Positions 54,256 through 64,000 of a stretch of 64,000 bases of DNA are shown here, in pieces. The first letter of the stretch is position 1; each line of letters opens with the position of its first letter. Below the pieces are notes generated by a model. It saw only the letters and a list, made by a program, of their open reading frames with translations, was not told where the DNA came from and searched no databases. Both the position numbers and the translations under genes were made by a program. Source of the stretch: Nephrocerus scutellatus (taxonomy: Eukaryota; Arthropoda; Insecta; Diptera; Pipunculidae); NCBI GenBank assembly GCA_947095585.1, contig OX352763.1, forward strand, positions 105,627,908-105,691,907, in the 5' to 3' direction.

Positions 54256-56595
54256 CAATGGATATTGCTGAACCTTTATACCAGCCAGCAGTCAGCTCTT
54301 TTCGATGAGATATCGAAGAATGCAAATTCAATTATGAATAGATGAGGCCTCATTGTAGACAGCTTTTAAACAAAACAATTGATCCACTCATGCGCTGATT
54401 TCCTCAAGGGTTTCTGCAAAATCAAATGCAAGGACCAGGCGAACTAGAACTATCTTGGTCTGTGAGGGCACATTCCTGATCCATTTATTCACATGGATCT
54501 ACGGGTTGTATATCATCGCAGATATTAGAGGATATTACAAGAAGGCCCGTGACCCACATTTGGATTGAGGTGGAGTTGTACAATAATCTTAGGAAGTTAA
54601 ATTTGCCCTCTGAACCTTTTTGTTATCTTTTCGTATGTCTAAGACTACAATACCTGGAGATCCTAATGATGAATTGGTTGATGATATCTAAAATAAAATC
54701 ATGTCCCTTGTGCTCAGGATATAAATGAGGACGTTAGGGTTACTTGAAAGCTCTTAACACTATAGGCAAGCCAAACTTAAGGTTTTTCAAATCTCCCTCT
54801 CCTTCTCTGGGTAATCCTACTCAGGGGAGAACCGGAAAACAAAAAGTATGGCTTGCCTAATTCCAACCCTTCCGAGTGTACGTATGGCACTACTTATTCT
54901 TGTTATGAGCACAACTCTCTAGGCTTCTGGGGAATTTACAGATTAGGACAAAATCTAACAAACAAGCTTCATGAGATGAGCCTTAAAAAGATGCCTCTCC
55001 AGCTGGCTTACAATTATTGCCTATTGGAAAGTCGATTTATCGTCTCTGCAACTTTCATAGTAAGTCTTTGAGTCTCAGTGATGATTACGAATCCTAATAT
55101 TACTAGCATCAGTTTTAAAAGGAAGCTTCATCACCCTCTTTACATAACTCCTGGCTTTTGCCTCCCAAAATATCAACATAGTTCCAGCTGCCTCTGTTTC
55201 ATATGCCTCACTAACACAAACACAGTTTATCTTTCAAATGTTTCAGCAGTAAACTTATCAGTTTATAAGACCGTCGTTGATTGAAAAGAAAGGCTCAGGA
55301 GCATTCAGAATTAAGCGTCGCTTTGATTGCAAAAGTACACCCGTCAATTAACGACTACAAAACTCTTTAGTTTATACAAAAAAAAAAACACAAAAACAAC
55401 TCCACTTTGAAACTCCAATCGAAGAATCTCATGGACATGCACTTCGTATATCGATTCCCATATATATCGATTCGCAAGGCCACTCGCGCCGATGCTGAGG
55501 CAGGCTGATGCATATCCAAATGATCATTGTAATAAAATTCCGATTCGATAATGAGGCGAAAACTAAATGCTATGAAGGCAAAACACATCCTCACGCGGTT
55601 CTTTATGTTGGCAGTTTATTTCTTTTTCTTTGTCGTTTGTTTGTTTTCATCTGAAAGACTTCCAGATCCCGACGACTGCGGCGCGATCCCTAAGATGGAA
55701 GATGGAAAGTCTTTAATAGCAAATTTCCACAAACAATTGCGAATGGCATACATGGTCGCGTCGCGTTCAATTGTTGTGATGTTGCCGACGACAAAGATTG
55801 CCTGTGTTGGCGCCTTCATCAGACACCGCTGTGGCCGGCGAGCTTGACGAGAAGACCGGCGCCTCCGAGCAGTGCGGAGTACAATCAAATTTCCCTGAGC
55901 AGTGCGAGGAGGCAATCAGTGCCGTCATCATGAAGGAACTGATTATGCGGTGATTGCCGCCTGCCGTTTAACATTTGTTACGTTTCCTCTTCGCTATAGG
56001 CCCGAACATAAATGAGATGCAGTGTGGAATTTCAAAAGCGTGCGTGAGGCATGAAGACCAAGGATTTTTTTTAAAGACAATGCAACGAATAATGTAAGGA
56101 ATGTATCGATTCCACAGTCACACAGAAAATGTTCTTCAGTTGCAGGAGAAGAGCAGCTTGGACTCGAATGGCTCTGATGTGGACTAAGAAAAGCTTAAGT
56201 CACGAAAAAGTCAACCGATAGCGAAAACAGAATTCAAGAGCATTAAAAAAAGAATTCCTGGTTATTGTTAGACAGAGGATTAAGGGGATTACCACATTTC
56301 AGAAATGAGTTTAGTTCATTTACTCGCAAAAAGACTACCCAACTAATAAATAATATTTGGCCCAACAGACCGTTGTGGTCTAGGGGGGCTAACTTCTTGC
56401 CAACATTCGTACAATGCGTGCTTGATTATTGCACACAAATAAAAGGGACCCGAAATTTAGAGCCCTGTCCGAAAGGCGAATTGAAAAGCTTTCTCATGAC
56501 AGTAATCTCGAATGTTTGTCAGGCAAAGTTAAGGGGTAGTGCTAGAGAAATTATAGAAAGGTAAGACCGTGAAAAATCTTTTTTGTTTTTTCATT
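54256..56595. other. Mostly unassigned stretch
   Basis: 54950-55060 is copy 2 of the small dispersed repeat (CAAGCTTCATGAGATGAGCC). The 98-codon plus-strand frame at 55551-55847 (MRRKLNAMKAKHILTRFFML, then a hydrophobic stretch AVYFFFFVVCLF) could in principle encode a signal-anchored peptide. The opposite strand is open as well, and I see no family or exon signals. Nothing else is assignable. Confidence 0.45.
55551..55847 (+). CDS. Hypothetical 98-codon frame with hydrophobic N-terminal segment
   Basis: Starts MRRKLNAMKAKHIL, followed by a 15-residue hydrophobic run (FFMLAVYFFFFVVCL), then LPDPDDCGAIPKMEDGKSL and a basic Cys-containing end (FIRHRCGRRA). A secreted or membrane-anchored small protein is possible but unsupported: no relatives recognised, no neighbouring exon, and the complementary strand is open over the same interval. 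Confidence 0.18.
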   Translation: MRRKLNAMKAKHILTRFFMLAVYFFFFVVCLFSSERLPDPDDCGAIPKMEDGKSLIANFHKQLRMAYMVASRSIVVMLPTTKIACVGAFIRHRCGRRA

Positions 56596-56684
56596 AGATT
56601 CTCTAAATTAACTTCGCGTACCCGTGTTTGTCTGTTTGTTTGTTTGTCGTGGAATCTTGCGATTATTTGTTAACCTACTTGCCA
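56596..56684 (-). mobile_element. TMT-family tail, copy H (inverted)
   Basis: Read on the minus strand: TAACAAATAATCGCAAGATT, then CCACGACAAACAAACAAACA, a short CAAACAGA array, ACGGGTACGCGAAGTTAATT and TAGAGAATCT. Only the last module end, array and tail are present. It lies head to head with copy E, 2 bases away. Confidence 0.75.
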
Positions 56685-56685
56685 A

Positions 56686-56877
56686 AACCCGACCCCGAAG
56701 CCCGAGGTGTCCGAGGTTATAGAAAGGTTAATAGAAAGTTTTGTCACCGGAAATATACATGTGCGCAAAATTTCAATAAAATCGGGGTTTGTGAAGTGGG
56801 TTAAAAGTCGATCACAAGATCTGACCAGCCAACCAGCCAGCCACGGGCACGCGAAGTTAATTTAGAGAATTTAAAAA
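56686..56877 (+). mobile_element. TMT-family repeat, copy E (one module plus tail)
   Basis: CCCCGAAGCCCGAGGTGTCC, TAGAAAGTTTTGTCACCGGA, TTTCAATAAAATCGGGGTTT, GTGAAGTGGGTTAAAAGTCG, a 4-mer AGCC array (56823-56843) and the tail CGGGCACGCGAAGTTAATTT, then AGAGAATTTAAAAAAAC. Its end runs directly into the start of copy F (AAAACAACCCA), giving a tandem pair. Confidence 0.8.
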
Positions 56878-57906
56878 AACAACCCACCCACACGGGTCTC
56901 ATGGCCCTATCACTCCAACAAATTTACAAAAAGTTATGTCCATCAGTGATACACAGTTAAAAATTTGAAGAAAATCGAGCTAATTTTTAAAAAAATTTAT
57001 ATGAGCACCCCTTGGGCCTCAGGGCCCGTTCACTTCTAAAACTTTACAAAAAATTTTGTCCATCGGAGATACAGAGGTGTATAAAGTTTGAAGAAAATCG
57101 GGTTATTTTTGAGAAAAATTTTTATGGGTCCCACAACCCCGGCCACCAAAAATTTTACAAAAAGTGTTTTTCATCTGAGATACATACGTATATAAAATTT
57201 AAAGAAAATCGGGTTAATTTTTTTTTTAAATTTTGGCCCGGGGTCACCAAAATTTTTACAAAAAGTGTTGCCTATCGGAGATATACGCGTATATAAAATT
57301 TGAAGAAAATCGGGTTAATTTTTTTAAAAAAATTTTATGGGGCCCCACGAACCCGGGGCCCGGGGTCACCAAAATTTTTACAAAAAATGTTGTCTATCGA
57401 AGATACATGCGTATATAAAATTTGAAGAAATTCGGGTTATTTTTTTAAAAAAGTTTAATAGGGTCTCACGAACCCGGGGCACGGGGTCTCCAAAATTTTT
57501 ACAAAAAGTGTTGTCTATCAGAGATACCCATGTGTATAAAATTTGAAAAAAAATCGTGTAAAATTTTGTAAAATATTTGTATGAGAGCCCCCCGACCCCG
57601 GGGCCCGAGGGGCCTCAAATTTTAATAGAAAGTGTTGTCTCCGGAAAGACACATGTGTGCCAAATTTCGGACCTCGGGAAGTGGGATAAAAATTGATCGC
57701 AAGACGACAACCGACGACCGACGACCGACGACCGACGACAGACGACCGACGACCGACGACCGACGACCGACGACCGACGACCGACGACCGACGACCGACG
57801 ACCGACGACCGACGACCGACGACCGACGACCGACGACCGACGACCGACGACCGACGACCGACATTCGTGCCACGGGCAAGTGAAGTTAATATAGAGAATT
57901 GAAAAA
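56878..57906 (+). mobile_element. TMT-family repeat, copy F
   Basis: The start CAACCCACCCACACGGGTCT is shortened relative to copy D. About six modules of 120 bases follow (GCCCCNCGACCCGGGGCCCG-like, CAAAATTTTTACAAAAAGTG, TTGTCTATCNGAGATACNC, AAATTTGAAGAAAATCGGGT). Then come the last module, a long 7-mer ACCGACG array (57703-57862) and the tail CGGGCAAGTGAAGTTAATAT, then AGAGAATTG. The right end abuts Jockey RT at the codons for TLFPIF, so the insertion point within RT is known to within a few bases. Confidence 0.87.
57703..57862 (+). repeat. (ACCGACG)n array in TMT copy F
   Basis: About 22 units of a 7-mer, almost perfect, with one ACAGACG variant near the left end. Because 7 is not a multiple of 3, three frames give the same protein-level repeat (VGRRSSV on the minus strand, TTDDRRP on the plus strand), which explains several long overlapping frames here. 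Confidence 0.95.
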
Positions 57907-58440
57907 TGGGAAAGAGTGTCGGATACAGAACAGAGACCTGCAGAACGCCACCATTTATCTGATGTTTTTTGGACTTGAAACCGTCCAAACCAACTTGAAT
58001 TGAGCGGTCCAAAAGATAGCTTCTAATCCAATGAAGCCGTTCTTCAACGACACCATAAGCCGGCTTTTTGCACAAAAGACGCCAAACTCTGTCAAATGCT
58101 TTGGAAATATGGAGTGCAACAGCTTGGCTTACACCAAATGGATGCAAAGACCGGTTCCACTGTTCGGTGAGATATACCATCAGCTAAACCAGTGAAACGT
58201 TGCCCACTAAATCCGTACTGCCGGTCACGGCTCGCCTTTTTTTGGGTATATGGGCTGGACAAATGCTGCTTTCCAACTTCTCGGGAAGAGTCCAGAATAA
58301 TAGGATAGATGGAAAAGCTTACGCATTGGTAATGCCAGCTTGGAATAATACCTTTTTAGAAGTAATGGGGAAATGTTTGCTAAGATGGAAATCTGTAAAC
58401 AGTCCTTTTGTCATTAGTTTTGGACGTTTCGGAGTAGGAC
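57907..58440 (-). pseudogene. Jockey-type LINE RT fragment cut by TMT copy F
   Basis: Minus strand from 58440: decayed RT start, KLALPMRKLFHLSYYSGLFP, SWKAAFVQPI and PKKRRA, then an internal deletion to DRQYGFSGQRFTG. It continues with MVYLTEQWNRSLHPFGVSQA, VALHISKAFDRVWRLLCKKP, LDRSIQVGLDGFKSKKHQIN, GGVLQVSVLYPTLFPIF and the TMT copy. Compared with the 41515 copy, VPQGSVLSPTLFLIF has become VLQVSVLYPTLFPIF, so the RT turn motif is also mutated. The FADD half is absent on the far side of the TMT cluster. Confidence 0.87.
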
Positions 58441-58449
58441 TATACTAGC

Positions 58450-58705
58450 AAATAGAATTATGAACGAAACTTTAAGAGAAAGCGCTAAGAAGACGACTCT
58501 TCTTCTAGCATCAAAATCCTTTTTTGAAAGCCAGTCCGTCTGTAATTCTTTTAAAACGCATCGGAGTAAAAAAAATAGAGCTTCACGAGGAAGCGGTAGA
58601 AAAATCCCTCTTCTACCGACGCCTAAAGGCTTTTTGAGAAATCAATCCCTGACCAGTCCGTCTATAATTCTTTATCGACACTTTGAAGTAACACTATACT
58701 TATAA
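58450..58705 (+). repeat. Dispersed repeat of unknown type, copy 3, with internal duplication
   Basis: Two diverged units: CCAGTCCGTCTGTAATTCTT at 58531 and CCAGTCCGTCTATAATTCTT at 58650. An older unit at 58398-58450 precedes them. The same words occur at 51530-51600. Confidence 0.6.
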
Positions 58706-61344
58706 ATATCCCATAATAATCCTATTATCATCCTATTGTCATGCTGTAATCATCCATAAGCATCCTTTAAGTCATTCATCATTATATAATCTTTATATAA
58801 ACATTCCATAATCCACCTAGTTTACTCTCAACGCACCTCAAGATGTTTTATTTGAAAAATATTGTGAGTAAATGACTAGGATGGATGACAAACGTTCGTA
58901 GGGTTAAGGCAATAGTAAAGATTTACTTAAAAGGAAACCTCCTATGTAAGCAAGGTTGGCAGGTAGGCTCATAATCTTGCTCGTTAAAAAAACAAAACGG
59001 ACCATCTACTGGCAGGTCAAAACGAAATCAAAACAAACTAAAATCCACTTGTGACTATGAATGGCCTACCTTAGCTTATCACGAAAACAAAAGTTCAGAA
59101 TGACAAGGTTAACCAAGAACCTAATTAAGAGAAGTCTTCTTGCCATCATCTTGTTTTTACAACAACAATTAACCATCTTTCTTGCATCTACCAAAGTCAT
59201 CCCGTTTTTTTTGGAAATATTTTCTTGGTCTCTTGCACCGCCTTTCTCGACAATGGCCTTTCAGAATCTTCTTCTAATTAAGAGATGTGATCAAAAATCA
59301 ATTCAACCGGCAGAGTGTGGGGTGTGTGATGCCAGAGATCCAGTCGTGGGTCACACATAAACCATCAGGCATAATTATGGTCTATGATAAACGGCTGTGG
59401 CCGGCCACTTCGATTCCTATTCCAGAGCCTATCAACGCGACGTAATCATGTAATTCCGTTCGCCCACTGTGACAGTGACAATAACGAACGATATCGAATG
59501 CTAACCCAATGCTCCAGAGAGCAGACAACATAATTCATCTCCTTATCAGAGGGTAGGATCTTAAAAGAACCACAACAGCAGCCTGAAACAGCAGGACTTC
59601 CACTGATTGCTGGTGCTTATCTCGGCGATGTAATTGCCACAATTTACATGCACTGCCGAGATGATAGTGAAGGGGCTTATCAGCCAGCCGCTCACTCATT
59701 TATAAATTACCTCGTAAATGGCCAATAAAATGAACGAGACTGCACCTTGGGTTTCCGGAACAAAAGCTAAATTAAGAAATTGGGAATTCTTCAGTTGGCT
59801 ATTTACGAGTATGCGTCGGTGGCATTGAATACATTTTGATAATTGAAAGGAAGACACACGACGAGACGAGCCGAGAAACTCCAAAACTAATGCAACCCTT
59901 TATGCAAGTCACTCGCCCGCCCATTGATTCATGCTGCGAACGGATCATTAATTAATTGAACATAAGTTGGGAACAAATTTCGTGTGTGTGTTTTCGTACC
60001 ACACATCATTTCTTGGAAGGAGTCGGCCACTTATTCACTCACAACACTCATGCATCTTCTCGATAAGCGCACAAGCGCCAGGTGAACAAAAATTAGATGA
60101 TGTTGTTGGCGTCTTGGAGTGTGCGCGTATATTAGACTTTGACATCCAAAGAGATAGCAAGCAGCCTGCTCCAAAAACTAGAAAATCGTGAAATCGTGAA
60201 GCGGCTATATTTTTTTGTAGCTTAGTGCTTGTGGAGCGTTTCTATGAGAAGCTTGCCATTTATTCATTCATAATTTATGTCTCTTTTGCTATTCACTCGC
60301 GTCCACCACCACACACCATTCGACACACCATCACGTGTGTGTGTGTATACAATCCGAGTTCGGCTCCTTTGTTAATAAATAAATGACGTACGATATTCAG
60401 TGGAACTATCTGACACATATGCGCTCAAAAATTAACATTTTTGAAGTTAGAAAAAAGTGCGAAAGTACGAGTTAGATACTCGTATCTTAAGCGAATGCTT
60501 TAGATGATATAAGAACGCCACACATTATTAAGCATAAGGAAAGCCGCTTCTAAATGTAGCTGGCGTACGTCGACATTTCATTGCAGGAAAGCCGATTATT
60601 GAGCGTTGAAATTCCGCAGACGTCATGACGCGACACATTGTGAAGACGATACTGGTACAAAAGGAAAAACAACAACAACAAACGTTAGAAAATGGCACAA
60701 CCATGTTTACTTGACGGCTATTAATTTCTGAGTGCTTCCAGCTAAACAAACGTGGGTGAGTTTGAGAATTCCTTATTCTTGGCTTGCCCGACATTATGTC
60801 GTCTTAGTGCGCGGTTTTCACTTTGACGTCATTCCACCATTCAACCTAATACGAGTTTCAGCTTTTGGAAGGCCATGGGGCAAAGACGACAGCTCTTTGA
60901 CTGCTTGAGGCGGCATTCACCATAACACCACATATTGTACATCACATATACTCGCAGTTTAAATAGCAAACAGCGTCTGTGTGATGGGAGACGATGCGGA
61001 ATGGGGTGATACAAAGAAGAAGTCATTTGAAAAATTCTTAAAGATACTATACATAAGCCTCGAGAGGAGGAGGATAATATAGAATTTATTTGTGGGTTGT
61101 CACTTTTAAAATGAAAAGTGTTATGGATGCCACTTATATCCAACGGACAAGTTGTTCATTAATAATTTAATACACAAACTGGATGAGATCGGTTTAAATC
61201 GAGTTAATCTGTTAAGATACTTTTTAATGGAGACCATGTCCGGTAAAATAACAAAATACACACAGACAGATGGACTGTCTAGCTTTCGCCGTTATGCATA
61301 CTCATTCATTACTATTTTTAGCAGTCCTCTCTTCGAGAGTAAAC
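58706..61344. other. Gene-free stretch
   Basis: No LINE motifs and no recognised gene. It holds a CATCC/CATAATCC-rich patch at 58700-58830, a GT run at 60335-60346, and mixed-composition DNA at 59380-60250 with no repeat signature. One of the least transposon-like parts of the window. Confidence 0.5.
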
Positions 61345-61720
61345 CGTAGCCCCCGCGATGCATCCCCAGAACGAGCTGGGTCCTCACCAAAATTGTCCTC
61401 AGACCGGTCGAACCTTACGGTCTGCCTTATTTTATCTGTGGGCACGGAAAATTCCGCGGTACCAATTCGACCTTGGATAGGGGTCTGTTATCAATGGCTT
61501 CGGAAATTTCAGGTATGAGCGCCTGGGCATTTGACAAGGCCAAGCCATCTCACTTGCCATCAGGATAGCAAGCTATCCCGAGTTTCCAAACGAGACCTTG
61601 GTCAGATCTGGCATCAAGAATCACCCATTCGTTCAGGTATGAGTGCCTGGGCATTTGACCCTGGCAGCACATCCTTCTGGAATTTCGAACCTTATCATTT
61701 GCCACTAGGACAGCAAGCCA
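61345..61720 (+). mobile_element. LOA-type LINE 3' region, copy X3 (opposite orientation)
   Basis: ATGCATCCCCAGAACGAGCT, TTGTCCTCAGACCGGTCGA and GAGTGCCTGGGCATTTGACC, then CTGGCAGCACATCC correspond to the reverse complement of 24560-24290. The hairpin part is missing. Internally the TGAGCGCCTGGGCATTTGAC block occurs twice (61515 and 61640), so a segment of about 125 bases has been duplicated. Confidence 0.7.
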
Positions 61721-62664
61721 TCCCTTTCACATGTGTTAGACTTGACCACTTAAATACGAAGAGTTTGCCCGACTTTAGGCATCTCTAAGTACCAGTGGCC
61801 TTTCTTTTATTCATCTTCCGTGGAAGAGCCCTGCATCATAAACCAAATGATAAAGAGCCTGCTGTACCCCAACACGAAATGGAACTTTAGAGGACTCTTA
61901 CCCCAAGCGTTCCGTACAGCAGTGTTTTCTATACCCCTCACCGCCGGGGAGTAAATTGTCTCTGATAGCACTGGTGATTGTGAGGAATCCACAAAACACA
62001 ATCACCAGGTGATGTGAATCTCGCAAATCCACAAACACCAGCCATCGTAAGCCTGACTAGGACCCCTTCATGATCCCTTTAATCATCCGGGGCAGATAAG
62101 TCATGGTTTCTTTTAATGAGGTTCTGCTCCTCTACCTTTCCTCCTTTTTCAACACGGGCTTAGGACCGGCTTCGGCGGAGTTAGATGAACTGGACAGACA
62201 GATAAAATTACGATCAAAGAGACAGTGTGTTAAGTACTATTTCTTTTTGTGGGGCATGTGGTGTTTACCTCGCCTACTTGCCATCGTGTTCTGTTTTCTA
62301 CAATGTCTCACCAACTAACTCCCAATTCACCCAACTGCTTTGATTTCTTCTCAGCTCTTCTGGGCAAAAAGAATCGTCATTTTTTTTTTTTTAATTTTTT
62401 TCCGTCCCCGACTTTCGTTCTCACATTTTCCAGCCTGTTCCGTCTTCAAAAAAAAAGTTAATATCCAATATGCCTTCCGAAGCTTTAAATCTTTTTAAAA
62501 AATCGCCGATGAATCAGCCTCCACATTGAGTCCACTAATGCCTCCTACTGCTAAATTAACCAAACAACTTGTGCACTTTTGTTGTCGATGGCCTCTAGTT
62601 TTTATTTAGTTTGAGGGATTGAAGAAGCTACGAAAATGTACGTCTTGCTAACCTGCATTGTATT
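61721..62664. other. No gene recognised
   Basis: Nothing assignable. A palindrome-like ATCACCAGGTGAT occurs at 61999-62011 and T-rich DNA at 62379-62400. Confidence 0.45.
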
Positions 62665-62865
62665 GCAACACCAAAACCCCCAGACCCCAAGACCCGAGGG
62701 GCCCCAAATTTTATTAAAAAGTGTTGTCATTGGATATACACCCGTGTGCAAAGTTTGAATAAAATCTGACTTTAGGAAGTGGTTTAAAAATGTATCACAA
62801 AATTCTACCAGCCAGCCAGCTAACCATGGGTACGCGAAGTTAATATAGAGAGTTTAAAAAGGTTT
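62665..62865 (+). mobile_element. TMT-family repeat, copy G (one module plus tail)
   Basis: CCCCCAGACCCCAAGACCCG, TTAAAAAGTGTTGTCATTGG, GTGCAAAGTTTGAATAAAAT, GGAAGTGGTTTAAAAATGTA, a short AGCC array (62808-62826) and the tail GGGTACGCGAAGTTAATATA, then GAGAGTTTAAAAAG. An RT scrap follows. Confidence 0.8.
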
Positions 62866-62879
62866 AAACTATAGCTGAA

Positions 62880-63095
62880 CTTTATATGCAAGTGTTGAAT
62901 AAAACTAAACTAATTTTCAAAAGTTTAGAAAATAGCTAAAGTGATACCAGTAGTCAAACCAAATAAGCCTAGCTAGCCAGCTACCAGCCAATAATCTTAC
63001 TTAGTTCAGTAGGTAAAATGTTTGAAAAAACAACCGAAGCCAAACTTCTTGAACATTTTAATTTAAATTTAATATTACTCAATAAACAACCCCGA
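62880..63095 (+). pseudogene. LINE RT scrap (LLSSVGKMFEK motif)
   Basis: Plus strand, in two frames: YQPIILLSSVGKMFEKTTEA and KLLEHFNLNLILLNKQ correspond to the RT block usually read YRPISLLSSVGKIFEKLI..RLL.H. Flanking blocks are unreadable and there is no YADD. Confidence 0.65.
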
Positions 63096-63261
63096 GGGGT
63101 CCGCTGTATCTTACTGTCTGGTTATTATGTTTGATACTTGGATAAACTCGGTAGATTAATGGGGCAGGGGGCTAGTGCTTAGAGTCTCAAGCACGGGCAC
63201 TGTCTAAGTATGAAGCGCCCCTACCGAACACGGACGGTAGTGCCTGGGATAGTTAATATCC

Positions 63262-63815
63262 CGGGCGGCCTAGGACTTGAACTACCCTAGTGTCAAATGA
63301 TAGGATGCGAGGTTCCGGACGAACGTGCTGCCAGGGTCTGCTTTGCAATCGCCCAGGCACTCATTCTGAAAGAGCTGAGTACCTTGATAGCAGATCTCAC
63401 CAAGGTCGCGTTGGTACTACGGGGGTTGGCTGCCCACAGATAAGGTTTAATCTCCTCGGAGGTTTAACTGAGTCTGGGAAAACCTTTGGTTGAGGTCCAG
63501 TATTATTCTGGCTTGGCTTACGTAGTGGCGGGTGGTTTACTACCCAAATGCGGGTAGAGCGCTAGCATGGTAACATCAGTTTAGTGGCTGATGTTACCAT
63601 AAATCTTTGGTACATCAGTATCCTTCCTGATGTTACCGGTGCGATGATGGGTTCTCTGTGGAGTTGCATATCTCAACCGGTTGTCGAAAAACCAAAGATC
63701 GGCAAGGATTGAAGATAGGTCCTGCTCTAACCATTGAGTTAATACTGGCACATCAGTCTATGATGGACGTTGATTGTCGTATAACTAATCCACGTCCGAA
63801 GAGGACCGTGAGATA
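63262..63815 (-). mobile_element. LOA-type LINE 3' region, copy X2, with paired hairpins
   Basis: Matches X1 (24290-24836) along its length, including CCTGATGTTACCGGTGCGAT, GGTCCTGCTCTAACCATTGA and GTCTATGATGGACGTTGATT. The first hairpin (63569-63598) has the same perfect 11-bp stem as X1 but a different loop (TTTAGTGG, against CGTGGGGA). The second (63612-63633) keeps a 7-bp stem. A 24-base insertion-like difference lies near 63415-63490. Reading from the minus strand, a stub of RNase H end sequence may precede it. Confidence 0.7.
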
Positions 63816-64000
63816 AAGCTCTCAGTTGGCGGTGTTCACACGTAAATCAATTAAACATTTCATTACCCAATAAACAGTTTGGCTTTCCAAGTGCCAACTC
63901 TACATACCGCCAAGTTCTGAGTATTACAAATCAGGATAATCGAAGCTTCAAATTTAAGCAATCGACAGGTCGAGTTGTTTTAGATTTTGAAAACACGTTT
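63816..64000. other. Right edge, unassigned
   Basis: Mixed-composition DNA after X2 with no recognised feature in the window. Confidence 0.4.

Noticed and set aside
57518..58180. A 220-codon frame joining RT to a VGRRSSV repeat
   Set aside because: Only the first part is RT. The repeat is the 7-mer array of TMT copy F read through, not a protein domain.
1..64000. LTR retrotransposon or retrovirus-like provirus
   Set aside because: No long terminal repeats, primer-binding site, protease or integrase motif was seen. All RT motifs are of non-LTR type.

Overview
This window looks like intergenic or heterochromatin-like DNA from a eukaryote, most likely a dipteran insect (a higher fly is my best guess; the species cannot be told). 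I see no bacterial or organellar gene organisation and no confident intact host gene. Almost all protein-like sequence is broken remains of non-LTR retrotransposons (LINEs): Jockey/BS-type elements, RTE-type elements, and LOA/I-type elements with an RNase H domain. LOA-type elements and TA-flanked mariner-like MITEs are typical of insect genomes, and this is the main basis for the taxonomic guess.

Layout. 1-2566: no recognisable gene, a few trinucleotide microsatellites. 2567-5056: a plus-strand RT pseudogene ending in poly(A), abutting the RNase H part of a minus-strand LOA/I element. 5085-6058: a degenerate minisatellite, then the first copy of an unclassified repeat family called here the TMT family (tandem modules, microsatellite, tail). 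7861-10015: an RTE element with endonuclease and RT, flanked by inverted repeats. 10585-14860: a TGCAAC-rich repeat, an RTE 3' tail, an LOA fragment and a Jockey fragment. 16467-18725: a 2.26-kb foldback structure whose arms carry CACGCG-rich subrepeats and whose centre holds an RTE piece. 19395-20400: a Jockey ORF1 joined to RT by an internal deletion. 23140-23433: a tRNA-derived SINE with a 15-bp target-site duplication. 23650-28520: LOA/I elements on both strands, one broken by an inverted pair of mariner-like MITEs. 31150-33506: a Jockey element split by a TMT copy. 33820-37978: a mosaic of a TGCAAC array, Jockey, RTE, a CACACG array and five near-identical 164-bp repeats. 40575-43245: a TMT copy and two RT fragments. 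43876-45146: a 1.27-kb hexamer satellite. 46845-50160: small LINE pieces and CACACG arrays around a Jockey fragment. 51868-58440: four more TMT copies, an RNase H/zinc-finger LINE end and a Jockey fragment. 61345-63815: two copies of an LOA-type 3' region, another TMT copy and an RT scrap.

Functional reading. Nothing forms a cellular pathway; the genes here are relics of reverse transcriptase, endonuclease, RNase H and gag-like proteins that once served retrotransposition. Every RT I could read has stops, frameshifts, deletions or a decayed catalytic box, so none looks active. The non-autonomous structures look younger: the homogeneous 164-bp array, the nearly perfect MITE palindrome, the SINE with intact target duplication, and the TMT family, whose eight copies share a fixed 3' tail while the short tandem repeat beside it differs from copy to copy.

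The strongest candidate for something under-described is the TMT family. Next are the two RTE fragments enclosed by inverted repeats, and the paired hairpins kept in two copies of an LOA-type 3' region.
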